Assembly (NCBI GenBank): GCA_018499965.2 | Contig: JAHBAS020000006.1 | Location: 31,559-95,558, forward strand | Length of the DNA: 64,000 nt | Origin: Candidatus Uhrbacteria bacterium | GTDB lineage: Bacteria; Patescibacteriota; Patescibacteriia; 2-12-FULL-60-25 | Reading direction: 5' to 3' | In this document: piece after piece, positions 19,865 to 29,259 of the stretch | Layout: the number at the start of each line of letters is the position of its first letter | Numbering within the stretch: the stretch's first letter is position 1 | Translations under genes and position numbers: made by a program | Notes under the pieces: generated by a model | What the model was told of the DNA's origin: nothing | The model's input: only the letters and a program-made list of their open reading frames with translations | Databases searched by the model: none

Positions 19865-20035
19865 TCAGAAGATGCCGAGGAACCTTGTTCGTTTCGGCGG
19901 CTTGTTGCCCTTGGCTTTTTGCGAGTGATGCCCACCATCTCGATGTTGAGCATTTTTACCGGGTCCATCCTTCGTCTTCTGACGACTTCCGTTGCCACCG
20001 CGGTACTTGTTTCCGTTGCTGTATCCATGAGCCAT
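19865..20035 (-). CDS. Small basic Gly/Lys/His-rich protein (56 aa), absent from the supplied ORF track
   Basis: MAHGYSNGNKYRGGNGSRQKTKDGPGKNAQHRDGGHHSQKAKGNKPPKRTRFLGIF* preceded by AGGAG RBS. Confidence 0.65.
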   Translation of the reverse strand: MAHGYSNGNKYRGGNGSRQKTKDGPGKNAQHRDGGHHSQKAKGNKPPKRTRFLGIF

Positions 20036-20059
20036 GGCTATTTCTCCTGACGGTACAAA

Positions 20060-20080
20060 TTCACTTAACTTTTAAGTGAA
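20060..20080. promoter_or_regulatory. Inverted repeat between promoter and RBS of the 56-aa ORF
   Basis: TTCACTTAA-CTT-TTAAGTGAA, perfect 9-bp arms. Confidence 0.6.
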
Positions 20081-20090
20081 TGATAGGTGG

Positions 20091-20119
20091 TATGTATAGT
20101 ATATTTGCTAACTTGTCAA
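20091..20119 (-). promoter_or_regulatory. Sigma70-type promoter
   Basis: Minus strand TTGACA-17-TACATA (TATACA one register away). Confidence 0.5.
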
Positions 20120-20171
20120 GTCTTGTACCTATTTATGCCATTTTTTACCTAAATGATAAGATACTCTTAAC

Positions 20172-21014
20172 ATGACCCCCAAAAAGAAAGCCCTCTTCTC
20201 CATCCTCATAGGATTTTTTGCCCTTATCCTCGTCTTTTTCCTCTGGCAAGCGCTAAAGCCTGTGCCGACGGAAGGGGATTGGCAGACGCCGTTGGCGGTG
20301 CTTTCGACCGCGGAGTTTGAGGGGGATTCGGTGACCGTGAAGAACGTGCGCAATTTTCGATATCGTGGAAGTGAACAGGAAAAGGATTTGGAACCGGCAT
20401 ACTACGACAAGACGTATGATCTCAATCAGGTGGTTAGAGTATGGTACGTGACGGAGCCGTTTAAAAATTTGAGCATCGCCGCGCATACGTTTTTATCGTT
20501 CGAATTTTCGAACGGGGATTTTTTGAGCATTTCCATTGAAGCGCGCAAGCGAAAAGGTCAGGATTATAATCTGTTCTTGGGAATGCTCCGTACGTATCCG
20601 CTCATGTACATCGCTGCGGATGAGCGGGATTCGGTTTTTGTGCGTGCGAATATCCGAAAGTCGGATGTATACGTGTATCCGGTGAAGATCGGAAGTACGG
20701 AAAACGCGAAAATGTTGTTAACGGACATGCTGAATAAGATGAACGATCTCGTGGTTCACCCGGCTTGGTATAACACGCTTTGGGCTAACTGCACGTCGAG
20801 CATTGCCCGGCACGTGAATCAATTGTGGCCGCATCGCCTCAAAGGTTTGCAGTGGCAATTGTGGCTTACGGGATATGCGGATGAGCTCGTGTTCAAGAGC
20901 GGGTTGATCGATGCAGATCTCTCGCTTGAGGGCGCACGAAAAGCATTCGGTGTTACGGAGAAATCACAACGGATCGGGAATGTTGAAAATTACTCGAGGT
21001 TGATTCGAGAGTAA
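20172..21014 (+). CDS. DUF4105-type (Lnb N-terminal periplasmic) membrane protein
   Basis: N-terminal TM; AHTFLSFEFSNGDFLSISIEARKRKGQ and HPAWYNTLWANCTSSI. Confidence 0.8.
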   Translation: MTPKKKALFSILIGFFALILVFFLWQALKPVPTEGDWQTPLAVLSTAEFEGDSVTVKNVRNFRYRGSEQEKDLEPAYYDKTYDLNQVVRVWYVTEPFKNLSIAAHTFLSFEFSNGDFLSISIEARKRKGQDYNLFLGMLRTYPLMYIAADERDSVFVRANIRKSDVYVYPVKIGSTENAKMLLTDMLNKMNDLVVHPAWYNTLWANCTSSIARHVNQLWPHRLKGLQWQLWLTGYADELVFKSGLIDADLSLEGARKAFGVTEKSQRIGNVENYSRLIRE

Positions 21015-21091
21015 ATGAAAACGTCGCCGGGTGAGGTGCGGCGACGTCGTCAAGGAGGTGTATCGGGGGAGAGGGTTCTTTCTGCTGCTCG

Positions 21092-21754
21092 TTAGACAAC
21101 GAGAGCGGTTTTGAGGTTGAGGTCAGTGAAATTCGGTGTAGCGTTTTGAGGATATTCCGAATCCAATTCTCGCGAGAGGCTCATGGCGGTATAGCTTCTC
21201 GAGACGATTTCTCGACCGGCGTTACTGAGTGGCTCGTTATGGGTGGTGTATCCGTTCGCGCAGAGTTCCCGCCCTGCATCCGCTAACCGCTCTTTGACGT
21301 CGGCGAGGAGTTCTTGTATCGCAACGGTCCAAGAAGTCGTTCGACGAACGGTGCCGCCGTGTTCGCGTGAGCTTTTTGTGAGAACAACGGTCGTTCCGTT
21401 CTGCAGGAATACGAACATTGTGCCTCCGCTGTGCTCTGATCTCATTTGAAGCTCTTCGCCCACGTGGATGACCAGCATGGAAGTATGTTTCCATGGTAGC
21501 GGTGTGTATTGCACGATACAGTCCGGATCCTCGGTGAACGAGTAGAGAATGCCTTTCAGCTTTTCATGCTCGATGCCGATATTGATACCGTCCTGAATTT
21601 GAACGGTACGAATGCCGTTTTGGCATTGTGACTGACCAGCGATGCTGTTCGAGATCTGGCGCATGAGAGAGATGAGCGCTTGGGGCGCGTTGCTCTGTGT
21701 TGCGTGTGGAATAGCGAATCGCTGACCCTGATTGTGTATGGTACGAACGGGCAT
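21092..21754 (-). CDS. Hypothetical protein
   Basis: 220-aa ORF preceded by GGAAAGGAGG RBS; no family recognised. Confidence 0.55.
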   Translation of the reverse strand: MPVRTIHNQGQRFAIPHATQSNAPQALISLMRQISNSIAGQSQCQNGIRTVQIQDGINIGIEHEKLKGILYSFTEDPDCIVQYTPLPWKHTSMLVIHVGEELQMRSEHSGGTMFVFLQNGTTVVLTKSSREHGGTVRRTTSWTVAIQELLADVKERLADAGRELCANGYTTHNEPLSNAGREIVSRSYTAMSLSRELDSEYPQNATPNFTDLNLKTALVV

Positions 21755-21772
21755 AAAGCCCTCCTTTCCCGA

Positions 21773-21810
21773 AAATAAAGATCGTCCTTCACGGTATTGT
21801 GAAGGACGAT
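21773..21810 (-). terminator. Terminator downstream of typA
   Basis: ATCGTCCTTCAC-loop-GTGAAGGACGAT then CTTTATTTTC on the minus strand. Confidence 0.6.
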
Positions 21811-21845
21811 ACTATGCCGATTTTTCCAAAAACTGTCAATGGATC

Positions 21846-23642
21846 CTAGGCGTTCGCGCGTCGGCGTTCGAATTCCTTAAGGAAACGCTTGCGCATGCGG
21901 ATGTTGATCGGTGTCACTTCCACAAGTTCGTCATCACCGATGTATTCAATGGCGGTTTCAAGCGTGATCTGACGAGCTGGGTGAAGAGGGTCTGCCGCGC
22001 CATCGCCCTTGGAGCGCATGTTCGAAAGTTTCTTTTCTTTACACACGTTCACGACCATATCTTCAGCCTTCGCGTTCTCGCCAACGACCATACCTTCGTA
22101 TACTTCAACCGCAGGGCCGATGAAGAGGTCTCCACGTTCCTGGGCGTTCACGAGTCCGTAGGTGAGCGAGGTTCCGGATTCATGCGCGATGAGGGATCCG
22201 TGTGGGAGCGCGGTGAGTTCTCCGGCGAATGGCTTATATCCGAGCAAGAGGGTATTCATGATGCCCAAGCCTTTCGTATCCGTAATGAAACGGCTTCGGT
22301 ATCCGATCAAGCCACGTGTTGGCGCCTCGAATTCCAAGAAGGCGATGCCATTCTCGTTCTTCATGTCCTTGAGTTCGCCTTTGCGTTTTGCGAGCTGTTC
22401 AATCACGGCTCCAGCGGAGTTCTCCGGGACTTCGATCGAGACCTGTTCATACGGTTCAAGCGTTTCTCCGTTTTCTTCTTTCAAAATCACGCGTGGACGG
22501 GAGACTTGCAATTCAAATCCTTCGCGACGCATCTTTTCGATCAAGATTGAAAGGTGGAGTTCGCCGCGTCCGGAAACTTCAAAGCTTCCATCGGACGTTC
22601 CGGTTTCCACGCGAAGCGCTACGTCGTTCTGCAATTCACGCTGAAGACGATCGGAGATGTTGCGGCTGGTTGTGAACTGACCTTCTTTGCCCGCGAACGG
22701 GGAAGTATTCACGCCGAAGGTCATCTTCACGGTCGGTTCTTCGATCTTCATGACCGGCAAGGCGTCCGGTTGGTTGATGTCCGCAAGCGTTTCACCGATG
22801 TTGATATCTGGAATACCAGAGATCGCCACGATTTCACCGGCTTGGGCGGCCTGTACTTCATCGCGACCCATGCCCATGAAGGTCATGATGTGGTTGATCT
22901 TCGCTGGCTTCATCACGCCATCGCGATTGATCCACGCGACTGGTCCTGGTTTAGCAACGCCGCGAACGACACGACCAATGGCGAGCTTTCCTTTGTACGA
23001 ATCGTACTGCACGTTAGCAACCGAAATCTGCAATGGGCCATTGTCGTCCACCTTTGGTGCGGCGATGTTTTCAATCACGCTCTTAAAGAGCGGTTTGATA
23101 TCCGTCATGGTTTCAAGATTCGCCTCGAGTCCAGCTTTGCCTTGTTTAGCGGAAGCGTAGATCACCGGGAAATCCGTTTGTTCATCCGTGGCATGCAAGT
23201 GCACGAAGAGATCGAACGTTTGATCGAGGACCCAATCCGGTCGTGCATCCGGCTTGTCGATTTTGTTGATGACCACGATGATGCGGTGTCCGGCTTCAAT
23301 GGCTTTCTTCAAGACGAATTTCGTCTGCGGCATCGGACCTTCCTTGGCATCCACGAGCAAGAGCGCGCCGTCAACGAGGTTCATGATACGTTCCACTTCA
23401 CCGCCGAAGTCCGCGTGTCCCGGCGTATCAACGATGTTGATCTTTACGCCATCGTACATCACGGCCGCGTTCTTGGAGAAAATCGTAATACCGCGCTCGC
23501 GTTCGAGCTCGTTCGAATCCATGATCGTGTCGCCTTCAAGTCCGCGTTCCCGGAATGTTTCAGACTGCTTTAACAAGGAGTCCACGAGCGTTGTTTTGCC
23601 GTGGTCGACGTGGGCGATGATCGCGATGTTACGTAAATCCAT
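21846..23642 (-). CDS. typA: Ribosome-associated GTPase TypA/BipA
   Basis: MDLRNIAIIAHVDHGKTTLVDSLLKQS, RERGITI, DTPGHADFGGEVER, NKIDKPDARP. Confidence 0.95.
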   Translation of the reverse strand: MDLRNIAIIAHVDHGKTTLVDSLLKQSETFRERGLEGDTIMDSNELERERGITIFSKNAAVMYDGVKINIVDTPGHADFGGEVERIMNLVDGALLLVDAKEGPMPQTKFVLKKAIEAGHRIIVVINKIDKPDARPDWVLDQTFDLFVHLHATDEQTDFPVIYASAKQGKAGLEANLETMTDIKPLFKSVIENIAAPKVDDNGPLQISVANVQYDSYKGKLAIGRVVRGVAKPGPVAWINRDGVMKPAKINHIMTFMGMGRDEVQAAQAGEIVAISGIPDINIGETLADINQPDALPVMKIEEPTVKMTFGVNTSPFAGKEGQFTTSRNISDRLQRELQNDVALRVETGTSDGSFEVSGRGELHLSILIEKMRREGFELQVSRPRVILKEENGETLEPYEQVSIEVPENSAGAVIEQLAKRKGELKDMKNENGIAFLEFEAPTRGLIGYRSRFITDTKGLGIMNTLLLGYKPFAGELTALPHGSLIAHESGTSLTYGLVNAQERGDLFIGPAVEVYEGMVVGENAKAEDMVVNVCKEKKLSNMRSKGDGAADPLHPARQITLETAIEYIGDDELVEVTPINIRMRKRFLKEFERRRANA

Positions 23643-23844
23643 AGGAGTTGAGGTTGGAGGTCAGGATTGGAGATCGGATATCACCAATCTTTTCGGTGGT
23701 CTGACCTTCAGTTTGTTGCGGGAGTGTAAGCGAAATCGGAGTTTTTGTCAAAGGGATTGGACGCCTAGGCTGCTATGTAACGAGGAAGCCCTACAGAACG
23801 CGTGTTCTGTAGGGCTTTTGCGGGGAGAATGGCCATAAAATGGC

Positions 23845-24057
23845 CTAGGGATGGTTTTCCGTTCGGCAATCCGGACAGTGAAAGTCTTGATCAAGGTGCT
23901 TGAGGCGCGTCGCTCGTTGACATGCGATGCATCGTTGCGCTTTTCCGCTAATCAAGAGAAATAATTCATCTTCCACATCGTTTGGTTCAAGCCACGGGCT
24001 CTTGGGTTTCGGATCCGGCAAATCATTGCTTGTTGGCGTTCTCGAACAGAATCCCAT
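23845..24057 (-). CDS. Small zinc-ribbon-like protein
   Basis: 70 aa with CIAC...CPDC. Confidence 0.5.
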   Translation of the reverse strand: MGFCSRTPTSNDLPDPKPKSPWLEPNDVEDELFLLISGKAQRCIACQRATRLKHLDQDFHCPDCRTENHP

Positions 24058-24203
24058 GAGGATGCTCCTTTCATGAATGCGGTGCGAACGGTTGAATCTT
24101 TACGCCTTCAGGAAGAAAAGGCAAGAGTCAAGAAGAGCCCGGAACGCGTAGGAGTGCGTCCGGGCTCGACTGAAAAGAAGCGTATCGAAAAAAGAAGAAG
24201 GAT

Positions 24204-25361
24204 TTACGATCGGAGATTCATGGTATCGGCGGCAAAAACGACTCTGCCGTTATCGATGACGACGGCTTTGCGTCCACCGTCCTCTTCGACCCGTCCGGCT
24301 TTCCAGGCTCGTATACAGTGTTTCTCGGCGTAGTTGATAATTTCTTCCGTGAAATCCGGATCCACGTATAACGCGAATCCGGCGCCCATGTTGTACGTAC
24401 CCCACATTTCCTGTTCTTCGACCGGACCCATTCGTTGGATAAAGTCGAAAACCGGTTGTGGTTCCGGAAGCATGTCGATGTGATACACGAACGGCCGCTT
24501 GGCGCGCATGAGTTTGCGCCACCCGTGTCCCGTGATGTTCACGGCGTAGTTGATGATGATCCCAACGTCTTGCAAGGCTTTGATGATCGGGGAGTAGAGT
24601 ATCGTCGGAGCGACGAGCGCTTCGCCGAATTCTTTTCCGTCGCTGAGCAGTGTGTTGTATCCGTCTGGAAGTTTTGGAATGATGTCCTTCCAGATCATCG
24701 TGATACCGTTGGCATGCAACCCAGAGCTTTCGAAAAGCACGATGTCATCTCCGTCCTAGATACGACTTTCGCGAATCACGTCTTCCGGAGATCGGATTAC
24801 GCCTGAGGCGGAACCACTCAAGAGCACTTCCCCTGGTGTAATGATGCGTTTGAGCGTCGGTGTTTCTCCGCCGCCCCATACGCACTCGGTTATGTCGCAT
24901 GCATGGCTCCATCCTTTGAGGATTTCCATCCATTTCTGTTCGTTCTCGAACCAGTCGCTTGACCCTACGGCCAAGTGCATGGCGCATACGAGCGGAAGCG
25001 CGCCGGTGGTCAAGAGATCGTTGACGCACATGGCGAAGTTATCGATGGAGATGTTGAAGTGCGGCCTGACCGTGTCGGAAGATGGATGATAGTCGTCCGC
25101 GATCACGGATTTCGTTCCCAACCCTTCGTTCACGTCCGCGAGGTAGGCGAATTTTGCCGGATCCACGACGCGCATCACGTACGCGCTTTCGCCGCGGCTC
25201 CACGGCTCTTCTTGAAATCCGTACTGCAAGCAGTACGAAGCTGTTAGTCCGGCGAGTCGTTGTGCAGCGATCTTGAAAGGATCCATCACGTCGTAGTTCA
25301 CGCCGGATCCTTGGTAGGTGATGAATGTTCCAGGGACAGATTCCGTTGTCGATTCTTGCAT
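24204..25361 (-). pseudogene. purM: PurM (AIR synthase) homolog interrupted by one in-frame TAG
   Basis: ORFs 24756-25361 and 24204-24740 share a frame and are contiguous: ...VIRESRI-TAG-DGDDIVLFESSGLHANG.... Confidence 0.8.
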
Positions 25362-25484
25362 GATGTTCCTCCTGTGTTCTTCTTTTGTGATCCATCGAAT
25401 CGGCGAATCCGATTCGGCGACTCGACGGAGTTCCGTGAAGTCGCGTGTACTATACAGAGAACAGGAAAAAAATCAAGCCTGAAA

Positions 25485-25515
25485 CAACAAAACCTCCGGG
25501 TGTATCCCGGAGGTT
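25485..25515 (-). terminator. Terminator downstream of tRNA-Leu
   Basis: AACCTCCGGG-ATACA-CCCGGAGGTTTTGTT on the minus strand. Confidence 0.65.
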
Positions 25516-25522
25516 TCTGTGA

Positions 25523-25609
25523 TGGTGGGCAAGGAGAGAATCGAACTCTCATGAGGTTGCCCCCGCAGGATTTTGAGTCCTGTGCGTCTACCAATTCCGC
25601 CACTCGCCC
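25523..25609 (-). tRNA. tRNA-Leu (CAA)
   Basis: 87-nt class II tRNA GGGCGAG...CTTGCCCACCA, loop CTCAAAA, encoded CCA. Confidence 0.93.
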
Positions 25610-25728
25610 GTGTGAGTCGCTAATAGCCTGTAGCTAGTAGCTGGTATGAGGAACAACGTCTAAATGACGACCAAAACAATACACGGTTTTAATAGCCTCG
25701 TCAATCAACGAAAAACGCGGAAAAAAGT

Positions 25729-25765
25729 GACCTACGGACTCACGGACCTACGATCCTGCGGACCT
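25729..25765. repeat. Dispersed CCTACGGAC repeat, copy 1
   Basis: GACCTACGGACTCACGGACCTACGATCCTGCGGACCT; 33/37 identical to the reverse complement of 34426-34462. Confidence 0.75.
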
Positions 25766-25825
25766 GTAGCTGTGGGCAATCAGGCCTTGAACAAAGGCCT
25801 CCGACAGGCGTATGATACTCGGGTT

Positions 25826-26608
25826 ATGGGACGAATTATCTCTGTGGTCAACCAGAAGGGTGGCGTGGGCAAAACGACCACGGCGATCAACCTAGGTGCC
25901 TATCTCGCAGAGGCGGGAAAGTTCGTCCTTATCGTGGATTTGGATCCGCAGGCCAATGCCACTTCCGGCATCGGCGTTGATTTTCAAACCATCGAACGCG
26001 GCGTGTACGAGGCGGTGCTTGGGGATGTGAGCATGAAAGAAATCGTGCAGCCGACGGCGCACGATACGCTCCGTATCGCTCCGGCTACTCCGGCGCTCGC
26101 GGGCTTGAACGTGGAACTCGTGCCGATGGAGCGTCGCGAACATCGATTGCGAGATTCGTTGCTGGAAATCCGTCATGACTACGATTATATTTTGATTGAC
26201 TGTCCACCAACGCTCGGATTGATCACGTTGAATGGTATTGTTGCCGCAGACGAAGTGTTGATTCCGGTCCAGGCGGAATATTTTGCGCTTGAAGGTTTGG
26301 GTCAATTGCTCGAAACCGTGAATCTCGTGAAAGACCGCATCCGTCCAGAGGTAAATATTCTTGGTGCGGTCCTTACGATGTACGACGGCCGCACGAAACT
26401 TTCGGAAGACGTGCTTCAAGAACTCTACAAGTATTTCCCGAATAACATTTTCCGATCCGTGGTCCCTCGGAGCGTGCGTTTGGCGGAGGCTCCGTCATTC
26501 GGCCGATCCATCGCGGCATTCGATCGATTCTCAAAGGGCGCCAAAGCGTACGAGCGTTTAGCTCGCGAAATTATCGAAACAGAAATCAATCACATCAAAG
26601 CGGTATGA
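25826..26608 (+). CDS. parA: Chromosome partitioning ATPase ParA/Soj
   Basis: MGRIISVVNQKGGVGKTTTAINLGAYLAEAGKFVLIVDLDPQANATSGIG; ATG at 25826, ORF 5' extension unlikely. Confidence 0.93.
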   Translation: MGRIISVVNQKGGVGKTTTAINLGAYLAEAGKFVLIVDLDPQANATSGIGVDFQTIERGVYEAVLGDVSMKEIVQPTAHDTLRIAPATPALAGLNVELVPMERREHRLRDSLLEIRHDYDYILIDCPPTLGLITLNGIVAADEVLIPVQAEYFALEGLGQLLETVNLVKDRIRPEVNILGAVLTMYDGRTKLSEDVLQELYKYFPNNIFRSVVPRSVRLAEAPSFGRSIAAFDRFSKGAKAYERLAREIIETEINHIKAV

Positions 26609-26613
26609 TCATG

Positions 26614-27519
26614 ATGAAACGTCCATCGGGTTTGGGTCGCGGATTAGGCGCGCTCATTCCGCCGTCACAAGGCGGAACTTTTTCTTCCACGCGTCCGGCG
26701 GACCTTGAAGTCCCGCTTTCCGCTCCGCAAGAAGACGCTCCGGTTGCGCTCGGCGTGTATCGTGAGGTCCCGATCGCGGACGTCGAAGCGAATCCGCATC
26801 AGCCCCGAAAACATTTCGATCATGCGGCGCTCGAAGATCTCGTGTCTTCCATTCGTGATCGTGGCATCATCGAGCCACTGGTCGTGACAGAACGTGGGGA
26901 TGGGAAATATGAACTCATCGCCGGTGAACGGCGATTGCGCGCCGCGAATATCGCCGGGCTCCGCGTAGTCCCGTGCGTGGTGCGCGAACAAACGGATGAT
27001 CGGGAAAAATTGGAACTGGCGATCATCGAAAACGTGCAGCGCCATGATTTGAATCCAATCGAAGAAGCGTTAGCCTATCAACGCCTGATCGACGAATTCG
27101 GACTCACGCAAGATGAAGTGGGCGTACGCGTAGGCAAGAGCCGTCCGCAGGTGGGGAACATCGTTCGATTGTTGCAACTGCCAAACGAGATCCAGCAGGC
27201 GCTCATGGAACGGAAAATTTCCGCGTCGAATGCACGTACGCTTTTATCGTTGCCGACGGATGCGGAGCGCATGGAATTATTCCGCGCCATGCTTTCGCAG
27301 AACTTCACGGTTCGTCAAACCGAGGAGCGCGTTGGTCATACGCGCGCGCCTCGTACGCCGGTTGACCCGAATCTCGCAGAGCAGGAACGACATCTTCGCG
27401 AACAGATCGGGCATCGTGTTTCGATCAAGCGATCGCCTTCCGGCGAGGGAGAGATCCGTATCGCGTTCCAGTCCGAGGAAGATTTGATGGACGTGTGTCG
27501 ACGGTTAGGAGGGGAATAG
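26614..27519 (+). CDS. parB: Chromosome partitioning protein ParB
   Basis: RPSGLGRGLGALIP, VPIADVEANPHQPRKHFD, YELIAGERRLRAANIAG, HTH EALAYQRLIDEFGLTQDEVGVRVGKSRPQVGNIVRLL. Confidence 0.93.
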   Translation: MKRPSGLGRGLGALIPPSQGGTFSSTRPADLEVPLSAPQEDAPVALGVYREVPIADVEANPHQPRKHFDHAALEDLVSSIRDRGIIEPLVVTERGDGKYELIAGERRLRAANIAGLRVVPCVVREQTDDREKLELAIIENVQRHDLNPIEEALAYQRLIDEFGLTQDEVGVRVGKSRPQVGNIVRLLQLPNEIQQALMERKISASNARTLLSLPTDAERMELFRAMLSQNFTVRQTEERVGHTRAPRTPVDPNLAEQERHLREQIGHRVSIKRSPSGEGEIRIAFQSEEDLMDVCRRLGGE

Positions 27520-27529
27520 TGCCAGAACC

Positions 27530-27620
27530 CATCCCTAGCCCTTCCCTTGTCAGGGAAGGGGATAAGATTTTTTTAAAAAGAAAAAGTCTCCCCTGATAAG
27601 GGGAGATTTAGAGGGGTTTG
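27530..27620. repeat. Palindromic MITE/REPIN-like intergenic element
   Basis: CCCTTCCCT-TGTC-AGGGAAGGG and TCTCCCCT-GATA-AGGGGAGA hairpins flank an A/T-rich centre; related copy at 56998. Confidence 0.6.
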
Positions 27621-27661
27621 TATCTCTTGCCAATCCGGCTCGATAGCCTTACGCTTATTTC

Positions 27662-29173
27662 ATGTCACGGCCTCAACCAACGATCGAAGACATCATTCAA
27701 GAGGCGCTACAAAATGATCCGAATGCGGACGTTGAAACGCTTCGGGCGGCTTTTGCGTTTGCGGATGAAGCGCACGCGGGTCAGAAGCGAGCGAGCGGCG
27801 AGCCGTACATCAACCACTGTTTGTTTACGGCCATGTATTTGGCGGAAATGCGATTGCCAGTCAACATGATCGTGGCTGGATTGCTGCACGACGTTCCGGA
27901 GGATACGGCGAAGACGAGCGAAGAGATCGAGGCGAAGTTCGGTAAAGATGTGGCGACCATGATCGCGGGCATCACCAAACTCGGTCGCATTAAGTATCGT
28001 GGCATTGAACGGTACGTGGAAAACCTTCGAAAGATGTTTTTAGCCATGGCCGAAGATATCCGTGTCATCATCATCAAGTTCGCAGATCGATTGCACAATC
28101 TCGAGACGCTCGAATCCCTCCCTCCGAAAAAAGCCTATCGCGTAGCGCTTGAATCGCTCGAAATTTATGCGCCGATCGCCAACCGTCTTGGAATGGGTGA
28201 AATGAAAGGGCGATTGGAAGACGCTTCGTTCAAGTACGTGTATCCCAAGGAATACGAATGGACGCTTTCGCTCGCGCAATCCACGCGTGAAGGTAAGCGG
28301 GAATACCTTACGGATGTGATTGAAAAAACGGATCAGGCATTGGCCGAAGCTGGGGTGAAGCATATCGAGGTCCATGGCCGCTCCAAGCATCTCTATTCGT
28401 TATATCGCAAGCTGCTTCGTCAGGATCGAGACATCGCGCGCATCTACGACCTTATCGCCGTACGCGTGATCGCCCCGACGGTTGCGGATTGTTACGCAGC
28501 GCTTGGAGTGATTCATGGCGTATGGACCCCGCTAAAAGGACGTATTAAGGACTATATCGCCACGCCAAAGCCGAACGGATATTCGTCGCTGCATACCACG
28601 GTGTTCTGCGAAGAAGGGGAGATCGTTGAGTTCCAAATTCGTACGCAAGAGCTCCATAATCGAGCGGAGTACGGTATTGCCGCACACTGGCAGTACGATG
28701 AGCATAAAGGGAAAGAAGATCATGTTACGCGAAAAGCGCCGGTACACATGGACTGGATTTCGCAGCTTTCGGATTTGCATCATGAGGCATCGGACACGGG
28801 TCAGTACATCAAGATGTTGGAAGAAATGAAGATCGATCTTTTTAAAGACCGCATTTTCGTATTCACCCCAAAGGGCGATGTCATCGAATTACCGGAAGAT
28901 TCAACGCCGGTTGATTTTGCCTATCAGATCCATTCGGATATCGGAAACAAGTGTACGGCCGCCAAGGTGAATAATAAAATGGAACAATTGAACGTGATGT
29001 TAAAGAGTGGAGACGTTGTAGAAATCGTCACGGATAAATCTCGTAAAGGACCGAATCCGGATTGGTTGAATTTCGTCAAAACGCGATACGCGCGGTCTAA
29101 AATCCGTCAGCATGCGCAAGCGTCGATTAAAGGCTGGATCAAGGGATTGATTCCGGGCAGTGGAAGAGGGTAG
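27662..29173 (+). CDS. RelA/SpoT-family (p)ppGpp synthetase/hydrolase without C-terminal ACT region
   Basis: HD LLHDVPED; synthetase YDLIAVRVIAPTVADCYAALGVIH...KDYIATPKPNGYSSLHTTV; TGS DRIFVFTPKGDVIELPEDSTPVDFAYQIH; ends approximately 40 aa after TGS. Confidence 0.92.
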   Translation: MSRPQPTIEDIIQEALQNDPNADVETLRAAFAFADEAHAGQKRASGEPYINHCLFTAMYLAEMRLPVNMIVAGLLHDVPEDTAKTSEEIEAKFGKDVATMIAGITKLGRIKYRGIERYVENLRKMFLAMAEDIRVIIIKFADRLHNLETLESLPPKKAYRVALESLEIYAPIANRLGMGEMKGRLEDASFKYVYPKEYEWTLSLAQSTREGKREYLTDVIEKTDQALAEAGVKHIEVHGRSKHLYSLYRKLLRQDRDIARIYDLIAVRVIAPTVADCYAALGVIHGVWTPLKGRIKDYIATPKPNGYSSLHTTVFCEEGEIVEFQIRTQELHNRAEYGIAAHWQYDEHKGKEDHVTRKAPVHMDWISQLSDLHHEASDTGQYIKMLEEMKIDLFKDRIFVFTPKGDVIELPEDSTPVDFAYQIHSDIGNKCTAAKVNNKMEQLNVMLKSGDVVEIVTDKSRKGPNPDWLNFVKTRYARSKIRQHAQASIKGWIKGLIPGSGRG

Positions 29174-29219
29174 GGGCGGAGTTTTCCCGCCCGAAGTGCA
29201 AAAAGGATCTTGTTTTTGA

Positions 29220-29248
29220 TTGACAAATTGCCTTGACTGTGATACAAT
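29220..29248 (+). promoter_or_regulatory. Sigma70-type promoter
   Basis: TTGACA-17-TACAAT. Confidence 0.7.
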
Positions 29249-29259
29249 ATACCTATTCT

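Noticed and set aside
24741-24758. Genome-wide stop-codon reassignment (TAG or UGA)
   Set aside because: TAG ends recO, typA and the GH44-like gene, and TGA ends scpB and parA at sensible positions, so code 11 is the simpler reading.
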